DNA of 64,000 nt from Pseudorhodoferax aquiterrae (GTDB taxonomy: Bacteria; Pseudomonadota; Gammaproteobacteria; Burkholderiales; Burkholderiaceae_C), in assembly GCF_014652235.1 (NCBI RefSeq), contig NZ_BMYK01000003.1, positions 248,001-312,000 of the forward strand. Reading direction: 5' to 3'. The position numbers and the translations under genes are program-made. Numbering within the stretch: the stretch's first letter is position 1; every line of letters starts with the position of its first letter. Of this stretch, positions 51,851 to 62,017 are shown one piece after another. A model generated the notes under the pieces. The model did no database searches, was not told where the DNA came from, and worked only from the letters and a program-made list of their open reading frames with translations.

Positions 51851-53539
51851 TCAGGCCCTTTCGCGACGCAGTTCGCGGCGCAGGATCTTGCCTACGTTGC
51901 TCTTGGGCAGCTCGTCGCGGAACTCGATGTGCTTGGGGCGCTTGTAGCCGGTCAGGTTGTCCTGGCAATGGCGCGCGACATCCTCTTCCGACAGCGCGGG
52001 GTCGCTGCGCACCACGAAGACCTTGATGGCCTCGCCCTGCTTCTCGTCCGGAATGCCGATGGCCGCGCACTCGACCACGCCGGGACACAACGAGATCACG
52101 TTCTCCAGTTCGTTCGGGAAGACGTTGAAGCCGCTGACGAGGATCATGTCCTTCTTGCGGTCGACGATGCGGAAGTAGCCGCGCTCGTCCATGGTGCCGA
52201 TGTCGCCGGTGCGCATGTAGCCATCGGACGTGAAGGCCGCCGCGGTTTCCTCGGCCCGCTGGTAGTAGCCGCGCATCACGTTCGGCCCCTTGATGCAGAT
52301 CTCGCCGGCCTCGCCCTGCGCCAGCGACAAGCCGTCGTCGTCCTTGATGGCGACCTCGATGCCGGGCAACGGCAGGCCGATGGTGCCGCTGAAGGATGTC
52401 GCCGTCACCGGGTTGTTGGTGCCGATCGCCACCGTCTCGCTCATGCCCCAGCCTTCGATCATGGGGCAGCCCGTCACCTCGAACCACTGCCGCGCCGTGC
52501 CTTCGGATGCGGCCATGCCGCCGGCCTGCGTGACGCACAGCTGCGAGAAGTCCAGGTGTTTGAACTGCGGATGCTGCAGCAGGGCGTTGAACAGGGTGTT
52601 CACCCCCGGCAGCAGATGGAAGGGCCGCGCCTTGAGCACCTCGACGAACTTGCCGATGTCACGCGGGTTCGGGATCAGCGTGAGGTGCGCGCCGAGCCGG
52701 ACGACCAGCAGGCACAGCGTCAGCGCGAAGATGTGGTACAGCGGCAGCGCCGCGATGCTGTTGACCTTGCGCAGATCGCCCACGCGCGCAAGCGCTGGTG
52801 AGAACCAGGCCTCGGACTGGAGCACGCCCGCGATCACATTGGCATGCGTGAGCACTGCGCCCTTGGACAGGCCGGTCGTCCCACCCGTGTATTGCAGGAA
52901 GGCGATGCTCTCCAGCGTGGCCTGGCCCGGACGCAGGCTGCGCCGCCCGCCCTCCACCAGCACGGTGCGGAAAGGCGTCACACTGCGCCCCCCCTCCAAG
53001 GGCAGCTTGAACTCCGGCACCATCTTGGCGAGGTGGCGCACGGCAAACGTGATCCACGGGCCGTAGAAGGTGCCCAGCATGTCTCCCATCGAGGCCACGA
53101 CCACGTGCCGCAGCGGCGTCTCGGCGATCACGCTCTCCAGCGTGTGTGCGAAGTTTTCCAGGATCACGATGGCGCTGGCGCCGGAGTCCTTGAGCTGGTG
53201 CGCCAGCTCGCGCGCCGTGTAGAGCGGGTTGACGTTCACGCAGGTGTAGCCCGCGCGCAGCACACCGGCCATGGTCACCGCGAACTGCGGAATGTTGGGC
53301 AGCATGATGGCCACGCGCGCGCCCTCCTCCAGCCCCATGCCTTGCAACCAGGCGCCCACGGCCGCGGACGCCTCGTCGAGTTCGCGGTAGCTCATCCAGC
53401 AATCCATGCAGACCGAGAACGGCTGCGCCGCGTTCTTCTTGAACGACTCTTCCAGCAACTGGGCAAGCGAGCGGTAGCGCGCGACATCCACGTCGTGCGG
53501 CACGTTCGGGGGGTAGCTGTCCAACCAGGGCTTTGCCAT
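51851..53539 (-). CDS. fadD: Long-chain fatty acid-CoA ligase (FadD-like)
   Basis: A 562-residue AMP-forming acyl-CoA synthetase. Signature motifs: [14 protein letters not shown] (P-loop-like AMP motif), [15 protein letters not shown], and the C-terminal [28 protein letters not shown] hinge and lid segment. It activates fatty acids with ATP and CoA at the membrane. ATG at 53539 has AAGGAGA 6-12 bases upstream. The enoyl-CoA hydratase follows on the same strand, so activation and a beta-oxidation step share a transcript. Chain-length preference is not decided by sequence. Confidence 0.93.
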   Translation of the reverse strand: MAKPWLDSYPPNVPHDVDVARYRSLAQLLEESFKKNAAQPFSVCMDCWMSYRELDEASAAVGAWLQGMGLEEGARVAIMLPNIPQFAVTMAGVLRAGYTCVNVNPLYTARELAHQLKDSGASAIVILENFAHTLESVIAETPLRHVVVASMGDMLGTFYGPWITFAVRHLAKMVPEFKLPLEGGRSVTPFRTVLVEGGRRSLRPGQATLESIAFLQYTGGTTGLSKGAVLTHANVIAGVLQSEAWFSPALARVGDLRKVNSIAALPLYHIFALTLCLLVVRLGAHLTLIPNPRDIGKFVEVLKARPFHLLPGVNTLFNALLQHPQFKHLDFSQLCVTQAGGMAASEGTARQWFEVTGCPMIEGWGMSETVAIGTNNPVTATSFSGTIGLPLPGIEVAIKDDDGLSLAQGEAGEICIKGPNVMRGYYQRAEETAAAFTSDGYMRTGDIGTMDERGYFRIVDRKKDMILVSGFNVFPNELENVISLCPGVVECAAIGIPDEKQGEAIKVFVVRSDPALSEEDVARHCQDNLTGYKRPKHIEFRDELPKSNVGKILRRELRRERA

Positions 53540-53640
53540 CTGCGTCTCCTTGTGCGGCGGCATTGTGCTCAGCACCCGCGCCATCGCCAGCGGGGCTTGC
53601 CCTAGGACGACAATGCAGGCCGCTCCACCGCCCCGCGCCC

Positions 53641-54531
53641 ATGCTCGCACGCCTGCAACGACTGCTTTGCCTGCTTCTCACCTCATTGGCCCTGGCCTGG
53701 CTGCTCGGTTTCTGGTCGTCGTCGCCGTTGCTGGCCTTGGCGGGCCTGGCCTTGCCGGTGCTCGGCTACGGCGCTCTGCTGGCCTGCGAGTTCGCGCTGC
53801 TGGCGCGCCAGCACGAGGACCCCGCACCCCGGCCCACGCCGGCGCAGCTGCTGGGGGCCTGGTGGGCCGAGCTGCGCAGCGGCATGCAGGTGTTCTTCTG
53901 GCGCCAGCCCTTCCGCGAACATGCCGAGCCCGACCACCTGCCGGCCGGCACACGGCAGCGCGGCGTGGTGTTCGTGCACGGCCTGTTCTGCAACCGCGGC
54001 TTCTGGGCACCCTGGATGCGGCGCGCCCGGGCATGGGGCCTGCCCCACGTCGCCGTGAGCCTGGAACCGGTGACCGGCTCGATCGATGCCTATGTGCCGA
54101 CCATCGATGCCGCGGTCGCCAGGCTCATCGCAGCGACCGGCCAGCCGCCGGTGCTGGTGTGCCACAGCATGGGCGGCCTGGCGGCCCGCGCCTGGCTGCG
54201 CACGCCCGGTGCGGCAGCCCGCGTGGCGCATGTGGTCACGATCGCGAGCCCGCACAGCGGCACCTGGATGGCCCAACTGGGCCACGGCGAGAACGCCCGC
54301 CAGATGGAGCGCGACAGCCACTGGCTGGCCCAACTGGCGCGCGACGAGGCCCATGCCGCGCCCGTGCCCTTCACCTGCTGGTACTCCAACTGCGACAACG
54401 TGGTGTTCCCGGTGTCCACGGCCGCGCGGGCCGGTGCCGACAACCGCTTCCTGCCGGGCCAGGCGCATGTGGCCTTGGCATTCCACGAACGCGTGGTGCA
54501 CGACAGCCTGCAAGCCGTCCGCAGCGCCTGA
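53641..54531 (+). CDS. Membrane-anchored lipase/esterase (alpha/beta hydrolase)
   Basis: A 296-residue protein. Two N-terminal hydrophobic helices (residues ~8-30 and ~36-55) anchor it in the membrane. The hydrolase domain has FVHGLFCNRGFW (oxyanion hole) and VLVCHSMGGLAARAW, where the nucleophile elbow reads C-H-S-M-G-G; a Cys replaces the usual first Gly. IASPHSGTWMAQL is typical of triacylglycerol lipases. ATG at 53641 is the first after the divergent fadD start; the two starts are ~101 bases apart. Substrate may be an acyl ester; the fadD and ECH neighbours fit fatty-acid release and use. Confidence 0.86.
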   Translation: MLARLQRLLCLLLTSLALAWLLGFWSSSPLLALAGLALPVLGYGALLACEFALLARQHEDPAPRPTPAQLLGAWWAELRSGMQVFFWRQPFREHAEPDHLPAGTRQRGVVFVHGLFCNRGFWAPWMRRARAWGLPHVAVSLEPVTGSIDAYVPTIDAAVARLIAATGQPPVLVCHSMGGLAARAWLRTPGAAARVAHVVTIASPHSGTWMAQLGHGENARQMERDSHWLAQLARDEAHAAPVPFTCWYSNCDNVVFPVSTAARAGADNRFLPGQAHVALAFHERVVHDSLQAVRSA

Positions 54532-54578
54532 ATCCAGCGGCAGAATCGCACCCCATTTCCTTCTGAGCAGGAGCGGCC

Positions 54579-55052
54579 TTGGAAACGCTGGACAAGCTGG
54601 ATCGCCAGATCCTGAACGCGCTGCAGACCGACGGGCGCGCCACCTACGAGCAGATCGCCGAGCAGGTGGGCCTGTCGGCCAGCGCCGTGCTGCGGCGTGT
54701 CAAGCGGCTGGAAGACACTGGCGTGATCGACCGCTACGTGGCGCTCGTCAAGCCCGAGTCCGTGGGCCTGGCGCTCACGGCCTACCTCAACGTGCGGCTG
54801 GAAAAGCTGGCCGAGACGCACAAGCGCAACCCCATGGACCTGTTCCGCGCCAGCGTCGTGACCTGGCCCGAGGTCGTGGAATGCGAGGCCCTGACGGGCG
54901 ACATGGACTATTTGCTGCGCGTGGTGGTGCGCGACATGGCGCACTACCGCAGCTTCGTAATGGGCACGCTGCTCAAGCACCCCAGCGTGCAGGACTGCAA
55001 GACCAGTTTCGTGCTGGACCGCGTCAAAGCCACCACCGCGCTGCCGCTGTAG
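54579..55052 (+). CDS. Lrp/AsnC family transcriptional regulator (TTG start)
   Basis: A 157-residue Lrp-type regulator. The N-terminal winged helix-turn-helix (LDRQILNALQTDGRATYEQIAEQVGLSASAVLRRVKRLED) is followed by the RAM ligand domain (about 70-150). These proteins form octamers and respond to amino acids. The start is TTG at 54579 because AGGAG lies 5 bases upstream and no ATG lies near. It ends 6 bases before a convergent small gene, and follows the lipase by 48 bases. Its target is unknown. Confidence 0.9.
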   Translation: METLDKLDRQILNALQTDGRATYEQIAEQVGLSASAVLRRVKRLEDTGVIDRYVALVKPESVGLALTAYLNVRLEKLAETHKRNPMDLFRASVVTWPEVVECEALTGDMDYLLRVVVRDMAHYRSFVMGTLLKHPSVQDCKTSFVLDRVKATTALPL

Positions 55053-55058
55053 CGTGGC

Positions 55059-55481
55059 TCAATGGTCGGCGCGCATCTGCGCCGCGTGGCGGACCAGGCC
55101 GCGCGGCACGTCGGTGCGCAGCACTTCCAGGCCGGTGCGCGCGTGCTCCTCCCGGTCCAGCAGGCCGGCGAACATGAAGCTGACGTCGCTCATGCGCTGG
55201 CGCGCCAGCAGTAGTCCCTCATGGTCCGCGAGTGCCGCCATCCAGTCGCCACGCAGCGCCCACAGTGCCTCCGGATCGGCGGCCGATTTGATCCGGACGG
55301 CCAGGCCGGCCCGTTGCTCCGAATCGGCGATGGTCGCGAGCTGGGCCAGCATCAGGCGCCGGATCTCGTCCAGGCGACCTTCCCGGCGGGACCAAAGCCA
55401 GCGCAGCCAGCCCTGGCGTCCGGTACGCTGCCCAAAAGCCGAGCGATCGCCGGAAACATTTCCAAGAGGGGTCAAAGGCAC
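55059..55481 (-). CDS. Hypothetical helical protein (140 residues)
   Basis: Not recognised. The product is mostly helical and charged, with no signal or membrane segment: RREGRLDEIRRLMLAQLATIADSEQRAGL, GDWMAALADHEGLLLARQRM and a C-terminal RTDVPRGLVRHAAQMRADH. GTG at 55481 is chosen because AGGAG lies 6 bases upstream. It is convergent to the Lrp gene by 6 bases, and its start faces the GNAT gene 181 bases away. The real start is uncertain. Confidence 0.5.
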   Translation of the reverse strand: MPLTPLGNVSGDRSAFGQRTGRQGWLRWLWSRREGRLDEIRRLMLAQLATIADSEQRAGLAVRIKSAADPEALWALRGDWMAALADHEGLLLARQRMSDVSFMFAGLLDREEHARTGLEVLRTDVPRGLVRHAAQMRADH

Positions 55482-55662
55482 GGGGTACTCCTGCTGCGGA
55501 CCAACTTCACCGACGCAGTATCCAAACGGCTGGTTACAGCCAGATTGCAGCCTGCGCCGCGCTTTGTTTCGTTTGTTGCGCGATACCAATCGCCCCGCAG
55601 GCGGGGCCGAAATCCGTGCAGAACTGCCTGCGACAAGCGCGCATTGGTCGTATATTGCTGCA

Positions 55663-56382
55663 ATGCAGCATAACACCCGATCCCCAGCACCGTCCGCGGC
55701 CGACGGCATTTCGCGCGCCCATGGGCGCGACGGGGCCGAAAAACGCCGCAGCGCTCCGGTCATCGTGCCGATCCGCTCCCTGGGCCCGGAGCACCGCGAA
55801 CGCATTTCCCGCCACCTGATGGCGTTGAATCCGCACGACCGCTACCTGCGCTTCGGCTATGCGGCGGCCGACGAGCACGTGCGCCGCTATGTCCACAGTC
55901 TGGACTTCGACCGCGACGAGATCTTCGGCATCTACAACCGCCGGCTCGAACTGATCGCCATGGCGCACCTGGCCTTCTCCATCGATCCCTCGCTGACCTC
56001 CTGCGCCGAGTTCGGCGTGTCGGTCTCCGAGCATGTGCGCGGACGCGGCTACGGCGCACGCCTGTTCGAGCGGGCCGTCATGCATGCGCGCAACGAGGGC
56101 GTGCAAAGCCTGTTCATCCACGCCCTCAGCGAGAACACCGCCATGCTCAAGATCGCGCGCAACGCCGGCGCCACGGTGGAGCGCGATGGCTCGGAGACCG
56201 AGGCCTTCCTGCGCCTGCCCGCCGCCACGCTGGACTCGCGCGTGACCGAACTCATGCATCAGCACCTGGGCCTGACGGATTACCACCTCAAGGCGCAGGC
56301 CCAGCAGTTCCGCCGCTTCCTGGAAGGCCTGCAGGAAGTACGCCAGGGCGTGCAGGGCGCACGCGGAAAGTCCGGCCGTTGA
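55663..56382 (+). CDS. GNAT family N-acetyltransferase
   Basis: A 239-residue protein with a disordered N-terminal stretch (~30 residues) and a GNAT core at ~35-180: FGVSVSEHVRGRGYGARLFERA contains the acetyl-CoA P-loop motif R-G-x-G-x-G/A (VRGRGYG, about residues 125-131), followed by ALSENTAMLKIARNAG. Such enzymes acetylate amino groups of metabolites or proteins. ATG at 55663 is the first after the upstream -10-like TATATT (about 55651-55656), which would leave almost no leader; this is weak. C-terminal ~50 residues are extra and charged. Confidence 0.85.
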   Translation: MQHNTRSPAPSAADGISRAHGRDGAEKRRSAPVIVPIRSLGPEHRERISRHLMALNPHDRYLRFGYAAADEHVRRYVHSLDFDRDEIFGIYNRRLELIAMAHLAFSIDPSLTSCAEFGVSVSEHVRGRGYGARLFERAVMHARNEGVQSLFIHALSENTAMLKIARNAGATVERDGSETEAFLRLPAATLDSRVTELMHQHLGLTDYHLKAQAQQFRRFLEGLQEVRQGVQGARGKSGR

Positions 56383-56472
56383 ACGCTGCCGGCCGCCCCC
56401 CGGCTGGGTGCCCGGGCAGCGATCCGCTATCCTTGCGGTTCCCCCACAGCCGCACGCCGTGCACCCCCGTCA

Positions 56473-57363
56473 GTGTCAGACCCCTATCCTGGGCGCTCCG
56501 CGCCCGGTAGCCCCGAGCGCGAAGACAAGCGCAGCTTCCTGCAACGCCTGGCCGAATTCATCCATCCCGGCCCGGATTCGCGGGCGGAACTGATCGAAAC
56601 ACTCAACGACGCGGAACAGAACGACATCATCGGGCCGGACGCCCGCGTGATGCTCGAAGGCGTGATCCGCATGGCCGACCAGACGGCCGGCGACGTGATG
56701 GTGGCGGCCACGCGCATGGACTGCCTGGACATCGACGCCCCTTACGAAGAACTGCTGCACCAGGTCATCAACACGGCGCACTCGCGCTTTCCCGTCTACG
56801 AGGGCGAGCGCGAGAACATCATCGGCATCCTGCTGGCCAAGGACCTGCTCAAGCTGCAGCGCGCGCCCGAACTGAACCTGCGCGCACTGCTGCGCCCGGC
56901 CGTGTTCGTGCCCGAGAGCAAAGGCCTGAACGACCTGCTGCGCGAATTCCGCGGCAACCGCAACCACCTGGCCGTGGTCATCGACGAGTTCGGCCGCGTG
57001 GCCGGGCTCATCACCATCGAGGACGTGCTCGAGCAGATCGTCGGCGAGATCGAGGACGAGTTCGACATCGTGGAAGACCACGGCGACATCTTCGGCCTCG
57101 CGGACCGCACCTACCGCGTCAGCGGCGACACGCCGGTCGAGCGTGTCGAGGAGGCCTTCGCCGTCACGCTGCAGACCGGCCCGGAGGATGACCGCTTCGA
57201 CACCATCGGCGGCCTCATCGCGCACGAGGTCGGCCATGTGCCGCGCCGCGGCGAGAGCCACGACCTGGCCGGCCTGCGCTTTCTGGTGTTGCACACCAAG
57301 GGCGGCGCGGTGCGCTGGTTCAAGGTGTTCCCCGCGACCGACACCGGCGACACCACCGCATGA
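56473..57363 (+). CDS. corC: CorC/HlyC-type CBS-domain and transporter-associated domain protein
   Basis: A 296-residue cytoplasmic protein. Two CBS domains (about residues 65-185: ATRMDCLDIDAPYEEL, RGNRNHLAVVIDEFG) bind adenine nucleotides, then a C-terminal CorC_HlyC domain (about 200-285). Members influence magnesium/cobalt efflux. The start is GTG at 56473 by alignment with the family; no ribosome site is obvious. It overlaps lnt by 4 bases (ATGA), the common corC-lnt pair. Confidence 0.92.
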   Translation: MSDPYPGRSAPGSPEREDKRSFLQRLAEFIHPGPDSRAELIETLNDAEQNDIIGPDARVMLEGVIRMADQTAGDVMVAATRMDCLDIDAPYEELLHQVINTAHSRFPVYEGERENIIGILLAKDLLKLQRAPELNLRALLRPAVFVPESKGLNDLLREFRGNRNHLAVVIDEFGRVAGLITIEDVLEQIVGEIEDEFDIVEDHGDIFGLADRTYRVSGDTPVERVEEAFAVTLQTGPEDDRFDTIGGLIAHEVGHVPRRGESHDLAGLRFLVLHTKGGAVRWFKVFPATDTGDTTA

Positions 57364-58904
57364 ACGTGCGCGCCCTGCCAGGCGCCTGGGTGGCCATGGC
57401 GGGTGCGCTGCTGGCCGGCGGGGCCCATGCCTTGTCCATCGCCTCGCCCTGGGACGGCCAGCCGCAATGGTGGCTGCAGCTGTTCGCGCTCGAGGTGCTG
57501 GTGCGCCTGGTCGACAGCGCGCCCAGTGCGCGCGCCGCAGCGCTGCGCGGCTTCCTGTTCGCGCTGGCCTGGTTGGCGGGCACCTTCTGGTGGCTGTTCA
57601 TCTCGCTGCATGTCTACGGCGGGCTCCCGGCTGTGCTCGCGGTGCTCTCGGTCGGCGCCCTGGCGGCCCTGCTGGCGCTCTACTACGCGCTGGCCGCCGG
57701 CATCGCACGCCACTGCGAGCTGCAGAACCCGCTGGGCCGCGCGCTGCTGTGGGCCGCGCTCTGGACGCTGGCCGAGCTCGCCCGCGGCCTGCTGTTCACG
57801 GGCTTCCCCTGGGGCGCGGCGGGCTATGCGCACGTGGACGGCCCGCTGGCCGCCTTCGCGCCCTGGGTCGGCGTCTACGGCATCACGGCCATCGCCGCGC
57901 TGTCGGCGGCGCTGCTGGCTTCGGTCGCCGCCTCCGCGCAAGGTCGCCTGCCGGCCGCGCTGGCGCTGGCGGCCGTCGTCGCGCTGTCCGTTGCGCTGGG
58001 CCGCATCCAGCCCGCCGCCGAGAGCGCCGTCATCGCCCAGCCGCTGCGCGTGAGCCTGTTGCAAGGCAACATCCCGCAGGACGTGAAGTTCGAGCCCGGG
58101 GTCGGCATCGAGCAATCGCTGCAGTGGTATGGCCAGCAACTCAACCTGGCCTCGGCGCCGCTGGTGGTGGCGCCCGAGACCGCGCTGCCGCTGCTGCCCG
58201 AGCAGTTGCCGATCGGCTACTGGCAGGCGCTGCAGGCGCGCTTCGCGTCCGGCGGCCAGAGCGCGCTGATCGGCATGCCCATGGGCGACATGCGCAGCGG
58301 CTACATCAACGCGGCCGTCGGCTTCACGCCCGGCCGCACGGCCCACTACGAATACGCCAAGCACCACCTGGTGCCTTTCGGCGAGTTCATCCCGCCGCTG
58401 TTCCGCTGGTTCACCGAGATGATGCACATCCCGCTCGGCGACTTCCGCCGCGGCGACGTGGGCCAGGCCTCGATGGCACTGGGCGCGCAGCGGCTGGCGC
58501 CCAACATCTGCTATGAGGATTTGTTCGGCGAGGAACTCGCGGCGCGCTTCGTCGACCCGGCCAAGGCGCCCACCGTCTTCGTGAACATGAGCAACATCGC
58601 CTGGTTCGGCGACAGCATCGCGATCGACCAGCACCTGTCCATCTCGCGCATGCGCGCGCTGGAGTTCCGCCGGCCCATGCTGCGTGCCACCAACACCGGC
58701 GCCACCGCCATCGTCGATGCACAGGGCAAGGTCACGCACGCGCTGCCGCGCCTCACGCAGGGCGTGCTGACCGGCGAGGTCTACGGCCGCACCGACATCA
58801 CGCCGTTCGCCTGGTGGGCCGGGCGCTTCGGCCTGGCCCCGCTGTGGGGGCTGGCGCTGGCCGCCGTGGCGCTGGCCCTGCTCCGGCGCAGACGTCACCC
58901 GTAG
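57360..58904 (+). CDS. lnt: Apolipoprotein N-acyltransferase
   Basis: A 514-residue inner-membrane enzyme that adds the third acyl chain to lipoproteins before LolCDE export. N-terminal membrane segments lie at residues ~10-215. The nitrilase-like domain contains the Glu-Lys-Cys triad: [11 protein letters not shown] (Glu), [12 protein letters not shown] (Lys) and [10 protein letters not shown] (Cys). A last membrane helix is at ~485-505. The gene starts inside corC by an ATGA overlap. Presence fits the lipoprotein at 29193-31682. Confidence 0.96.
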   Translation: MNVRALPGAWVAMAGALLAGGAHALSIASPWDGQPQWWLQLFALEVLVRLVDSAPSARAAALRGFLFALAWLAGTFWWLFISLHVYGGLPAVLAVLSVGALAALLALYYALAAGIARHCELQNPLGRALLWAALWTLAELARGLLFTGFPWGAAGYAHVDGPLAAFAPWVGVYGITAIAALSAALLASVAASAQGRLPAALALAAVVALSVALGRIQPAAESAVIAQPLRVSLLQGNIPQDVKFEPGVGIEQSLQWYGQQLNLASAPLVVAPETALPLLPEQLPIGYWQALQARFASGGQSALIGMPMGDMRSGYINAAVGFTPGRTAHYEYAKHHLVPFGEFIPPLFRWFTEMMHIPLGDFRRGDVGQASMALGAQRLAPNICYEDLFGEELAARFVDPAKAPTVFVNMSNIAWFGDSIAIDQHLSISRMRALEFRRPMLRATNTGATAIVDAQGKVTHALPRLTQGVLTGEVYGRTDITPFAWWAGRFGLAPLWGLALAAVALALLRRRRHP

Positions 58905-58907
58905 AAT
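58902..58907 (+). promoter_or_regulatory. -10-like box for glyQS
   Basis: TAGAAT begins at the lnt stop codon (TAG 58902-58904) and matches five of six -10 bases, 70 bases before the glyQ ATG. No good -35 was found, so this is a weak candidate; the lnt transcript may also read into glyQS. Confidence 0.3.
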
Positions 58908-58977
58908 CTGCCGTTTGCGCGTCCCCGGGGCGCGCCGCCTTCGACTTCCTGGCCGGCCCTCGCCCGGCTCCGCATCG

Positions 58978-59886
58978 ATGCTGTCATTCCAACAAATCAT
59001 CCTCAAGCTGCAGGCGTACTGGGCCGAGCAAGGCTGTGCGCTGCTGCAACCCTACGACATGGAGGTGGGCGCCGGCACCTCGCACACCGCCACCTTCCTG
59101 CGCGCCCTGGGCCCCGAGCCGTGGAAGGCCGCCTACGTGCAGCCCAGCCGCCGCCCCAAGGACGGCCGCTACGGCGAGAACCCGAACCGCCTGCAGCACT
59201 ACTACCAGTACCAGGTGGTGCTCAAGCCGGCGCCCAGCAACATCCTGGAGCTGTACCTGGGCTCGCTCGAGGCGCTGGGCTTCGACCTCAAGAAGAACGA
59301 CATCCGCTTCGTCGAGGACGACTGGGAGAACCCCACGCTGGGCGCCTGGGGCCTGGGCTGGGAGGTCTGGCTCAACGGCATGGAGGTGACGCAGTTCACC
59401 TACTTCCAGCAGGTCGGCGGCATCGACTGCAAGCCCATCACGGGCGAGATCACCTACGGCCTGGAGCGCCTGGCCATGTACCTGCAGGGCGTGGACAACG
59501 TCTACAACCTGCAGTGGACGGAAGGCCTCAGCTACGGCGACGTCTACAAGCAGAACGAGGTGGAGCAGTCCACCTACAACTTCGAGCACTCCGACGCCGA
59601 CTTCCTGTTCACCGCCTTCAACGCGCACGAGAAGCAGGCCAAGCACCTCATGGAGCAGCAGCTCGCGCTGCCGGCCTACGAGCAGGTGCTCAAGGCTGCG
59701 CACAGCTTCAACCTGCTAGACGCGCGCGGCGCCATCAGCGTGACCGAACGCGCCGCCTACATCGGCCGCATCCGCAACCTGGCCCGCGCCGTGGCGCAGA
59801 GCTACGTCGACAGCCGCGAGCGCCTGGGCTTCCCCATGGCACCGCGCGAATGGGTCGCGCAGATCCCCCCGAAGAAGGCGGCCTGA
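58978..59886 (+). CDS. glyQ: Glycyl-tRNA synthetase alpha subunit
   Basis: A 302-residue catalytic subunit of the alpha2-beta2 enzyme. Typical segments: [58 protein letters not shown] and [22 protein letters not shown]. It charges tRNA-Gly with glycine. The beta subunit follows after 6 bases. Length is typical. Confidence 0.98.
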   Translation: MLSFQQIILKLQAYWAEQGCALLQPYDMEVGAGTSHTATFLRALGPEPWKAAYVQPSRRPKDGRYGENPNRLQHYYQYQVVLKPAPSNILELYLGSLEALGFDLKKNDIRFVEDDWENPTLGAWGLGWEVWLNGMEVTQFTYFQQVGGIDCKPITGEITYGLERLAMYLQGVDNVYNLQWTEGLSYGDVYKQNEVEQSTYNFEHSDADFLFTAFNAHEKQAKHLMEQQLALPAYEQVLKAAHSFNLLDARGAISVTERAAYIGRIRNLARAVAQSYVDSRERLGFPMAPREWVAQIPPKKAA

Positions 59887-59892
59887 GAACCT

Positions 59893-62010
59893 ATGACTGC
59901 CCAGAACCTTCTCGTTGAACTGTTCGTCGAAGAACTTCCGCCCAAGGCCTTGCGCAAGCTCGGCGACGCTTTTGCGGGCCAGTTGCTGGAGCAACTGCGC
60001 GCCCAGGGCCTGGCCAGCGCCGATGCGCAGCTGACCGCGTTCGCCTCGCCGCGCCGCCTGGCCGCGCACATCACGGGCGTGCTGGCCCGCGCGGCCGACA
60101 AGCCGCAATCGACCAAGCTGATGCCGGTTTCGGTCGGCCTCACGGCCGACGGCCAGCCCACGCCCGCGCTGCTCAAGCGCCTGGCCGCGCTGGGCGCCGA
60201 TGCCTGCGCCGTGCCGCAGCTCAGGCGCGCGCCCGACGGCAAGGCCGAAGCCCTGTTCTTCGACAGCGTGCAGGCAGGCAGCGCCTTGGCCGACGGCCTG
60301 CAAAAGGCCTTGCTCGAAGCCATCGCCAAGCTGCCGATCCCCAAGGTCATGAGCTACCAGCTGGAAGAAGGCTGCGAGCTGCCGGGCTGGACCAGCGTGA
60401 GCTTCGTGCGCCCGGCCCATGGCCTGGTGGCGCTGCACGGCAGCGAGGTCGTGCCCGTCACCGCCCTGGGCCTGAAGGCCGGCAACAGCACGCAGGGCCA
60501 CCGCTTCGAGGCGGCCAAGTCGCCCGTGGTGATCGCCCATGCCGACCGCTATGCCGAGACACTGGCCCAAGACGGTGCCGTGATCGCCGGCTTCGACGCG
60601 CGCCGCGCCGAGATCGCGCGCCAGCTGGCCGCCGCGGCAGCCGAGGTCGGTGGCGGCGCCCGACCCATCGAGGACGAGGCCCTGCTCGATGAGGTCACCG
60701 CCCTGGTGGAACGCCCCAACGTGCTGGTCTGCGCCTTCGAGGAGCAGTTCCTGGGCGTGCCGCAGGAGTGCCTGATCCTCACGATGAAGGCCAACCAGAA
60801 GTACTTCCCGCTGCTGGATGCGGCCGGCAAGCTGACCAACCGCTTCCTGGTGGTCAGCAACATCCGCCCCGATGACGCCAGCGCCGTGACCGGCGGCAAC
60901 GAGCGCGTGGTGCGCCCGCGCCTGGCCGACGCCAAGTTCTTCTACGACCAGGACCGCAAGAAAACCCTGGCCGCGCGCGTGCCCGGCCTGGACAAGGTCG
61001 TCTACCACAACAAGCTGGGCAGCCAGGGCGAGCGCATCGCGCGCGTGCGGGCCATCGCGGCCGCCATCGCCCGGCAACTGGGCGGTGCCGAACTCGCAGC
61101 CCAGGCCGACCAGGCCGCGCAGCTGGCCAAGAGCGATCTCGTGACCGACATGGTCGGCGAGTTCCCGGAACTGCAGGGCACCATGGGCCGCTACTACGCG
61201 CTCAACGACGGCCTGCCCGAGGCCGTGGCCGACGCCATCGAGGACCACTACAAGCCGCGCTTCTCAGGCGACGCGCTGCCGCGCAACGACGTGGGCCTGG
61301 TGGTCGCGCTGGCCGACAAGCTGGAAACCCTGGTCGGCATGTTCGGCATCGGCAACCTGCCCACGGGCGACCGCGACCCCTTCGCGCTGCGCCGCCATGC
61401 GCTGGGCGTGCTGCGCATGTTGTCCGAGAAGAACCTGCCGCTGGCACCCGAGGCGCTGGTGCGCGCGGTCGTGCCGGCCTTCGGCGACAAGATCCAGGAT
61501 CCGACCGAGGCGCTGCTGAATTTCCTCGACGAACGGCTGGCCGGCAGCCTGCGCGAGCAGGGTTACAGCGCCCAGGAAGTTGATGCCGTGCTGGCCCTGC
61601 GCCCGGCCCGCCTGGGCGAAGTGCCCAAGCGCCTGGCGGCCGTGCGCGCCTTCGCCGCCCTGCCCGAGGCCGCCGCGCTGGCCGCCGCCAACAAGCGCGT
61701 GTCCAACATCCTCAAGAAGGCCGGCGATGTCGATGCCCATGTCAGCGAAGTGCTGCTGCAAGAGCCCGCCGAGAAGGAGCTGTACGCCGCGCTGCAGCGC
61801 ATCGCGCCGGCGGCCGACGCGCAGTTCGAAGCCGGCGACTACACCGCCTCGCTGCAGACCCTGGCCGCACTGCGTGCACCGGTGGACGCCTTCTTCGACG
61901 GCGTGATGGTCAACGCCGAGCAGGCGGACCTGCGGCTGAACCGCCAGGGACTGCTCAAGTCCCTGCATGTGGCCATGAACCGGGTTGCCGACCTGTCGGG
62001 ACTTGCCTAA
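59893..62010 (+). CDS. glyS: Glycyl-tRNA synthetase beta subunit
   Basis: A 705-residue beta subunit that binds tRNA and adds editing-like and anticodon-recognition parts. It begins LLVELFVEELPPKALRKLG, contains the HD-type segment (YYALNDGLPEAVADAIEDHYKP), and ends in the anticodon-binding domain (VDAFFDGVMVNAEQADLRLNRQGLL). Length (~700) is typical. Confidence 0.98.
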   Translation: MTAQNLLVELFVEELPPKALRKLGDAFAGQLLEQLRAQGLASADAQLTAFASPRRLAAHITGVLARAADKPQSTKLMPVSVGLTADGQPTPALLKRLAALGADACAVPQLRRAPDGKAEALFFDSVQAGSALADGLQKALLEAIAKLPIPKVMSYQLEEGCELPGWTSVSFVRPAHGLVALHGSEVVPVTALGLKAGNSTQGHRFEAAKSPVVIAHADRYAETLAQDGAVIAGFDARRAEIARQLAAAAAEVGGGARPIEDEALLDEVTALVERPNVLVCAFEEQFLGVPQECLILTMKANQKYFPLLDAAGKLTNRFLVVSNIRPDDASAVTGGNERVVRPRLADAKFFYDQDRKKTLAARVPGLDKVVYHNKLGSQGERIARVRAIAAAIARQLGGAELAAQADQAAQLAKSDLVTDMVGEFPELQGTMGRYYALNDGLPEAVADAIEDHYKPRFSGDALPRNDVGLVVALADKLETLVGMFGIGNLPTGDRDPFALRRHALGVLRMLSEKNLPLAPEALVRAVVPAFGDKIQDPTEALLNFLDERLAGSLREQGYSAQEVDAVLALRPARLGEVPKRLAAVRAFAALPEAAALAAANKRVSNILKKAGDVDAHVSEVLLQEPAEKELYAALQRIAPAADAQFEAGDYTASLQTLAALRAPVDAFFDGVMVNAEQADLRLNRQGLLKSLHVAMNRVADLSGLA

Positions 62011-62017
62011 TTCCGCC

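Noticed and set aside
55650-55656. TATATT just before the GNAT ATG as a leaderless promoter
   Set aside because: No -35 with acceptable match at 16-18 bases; kept only as a remark.
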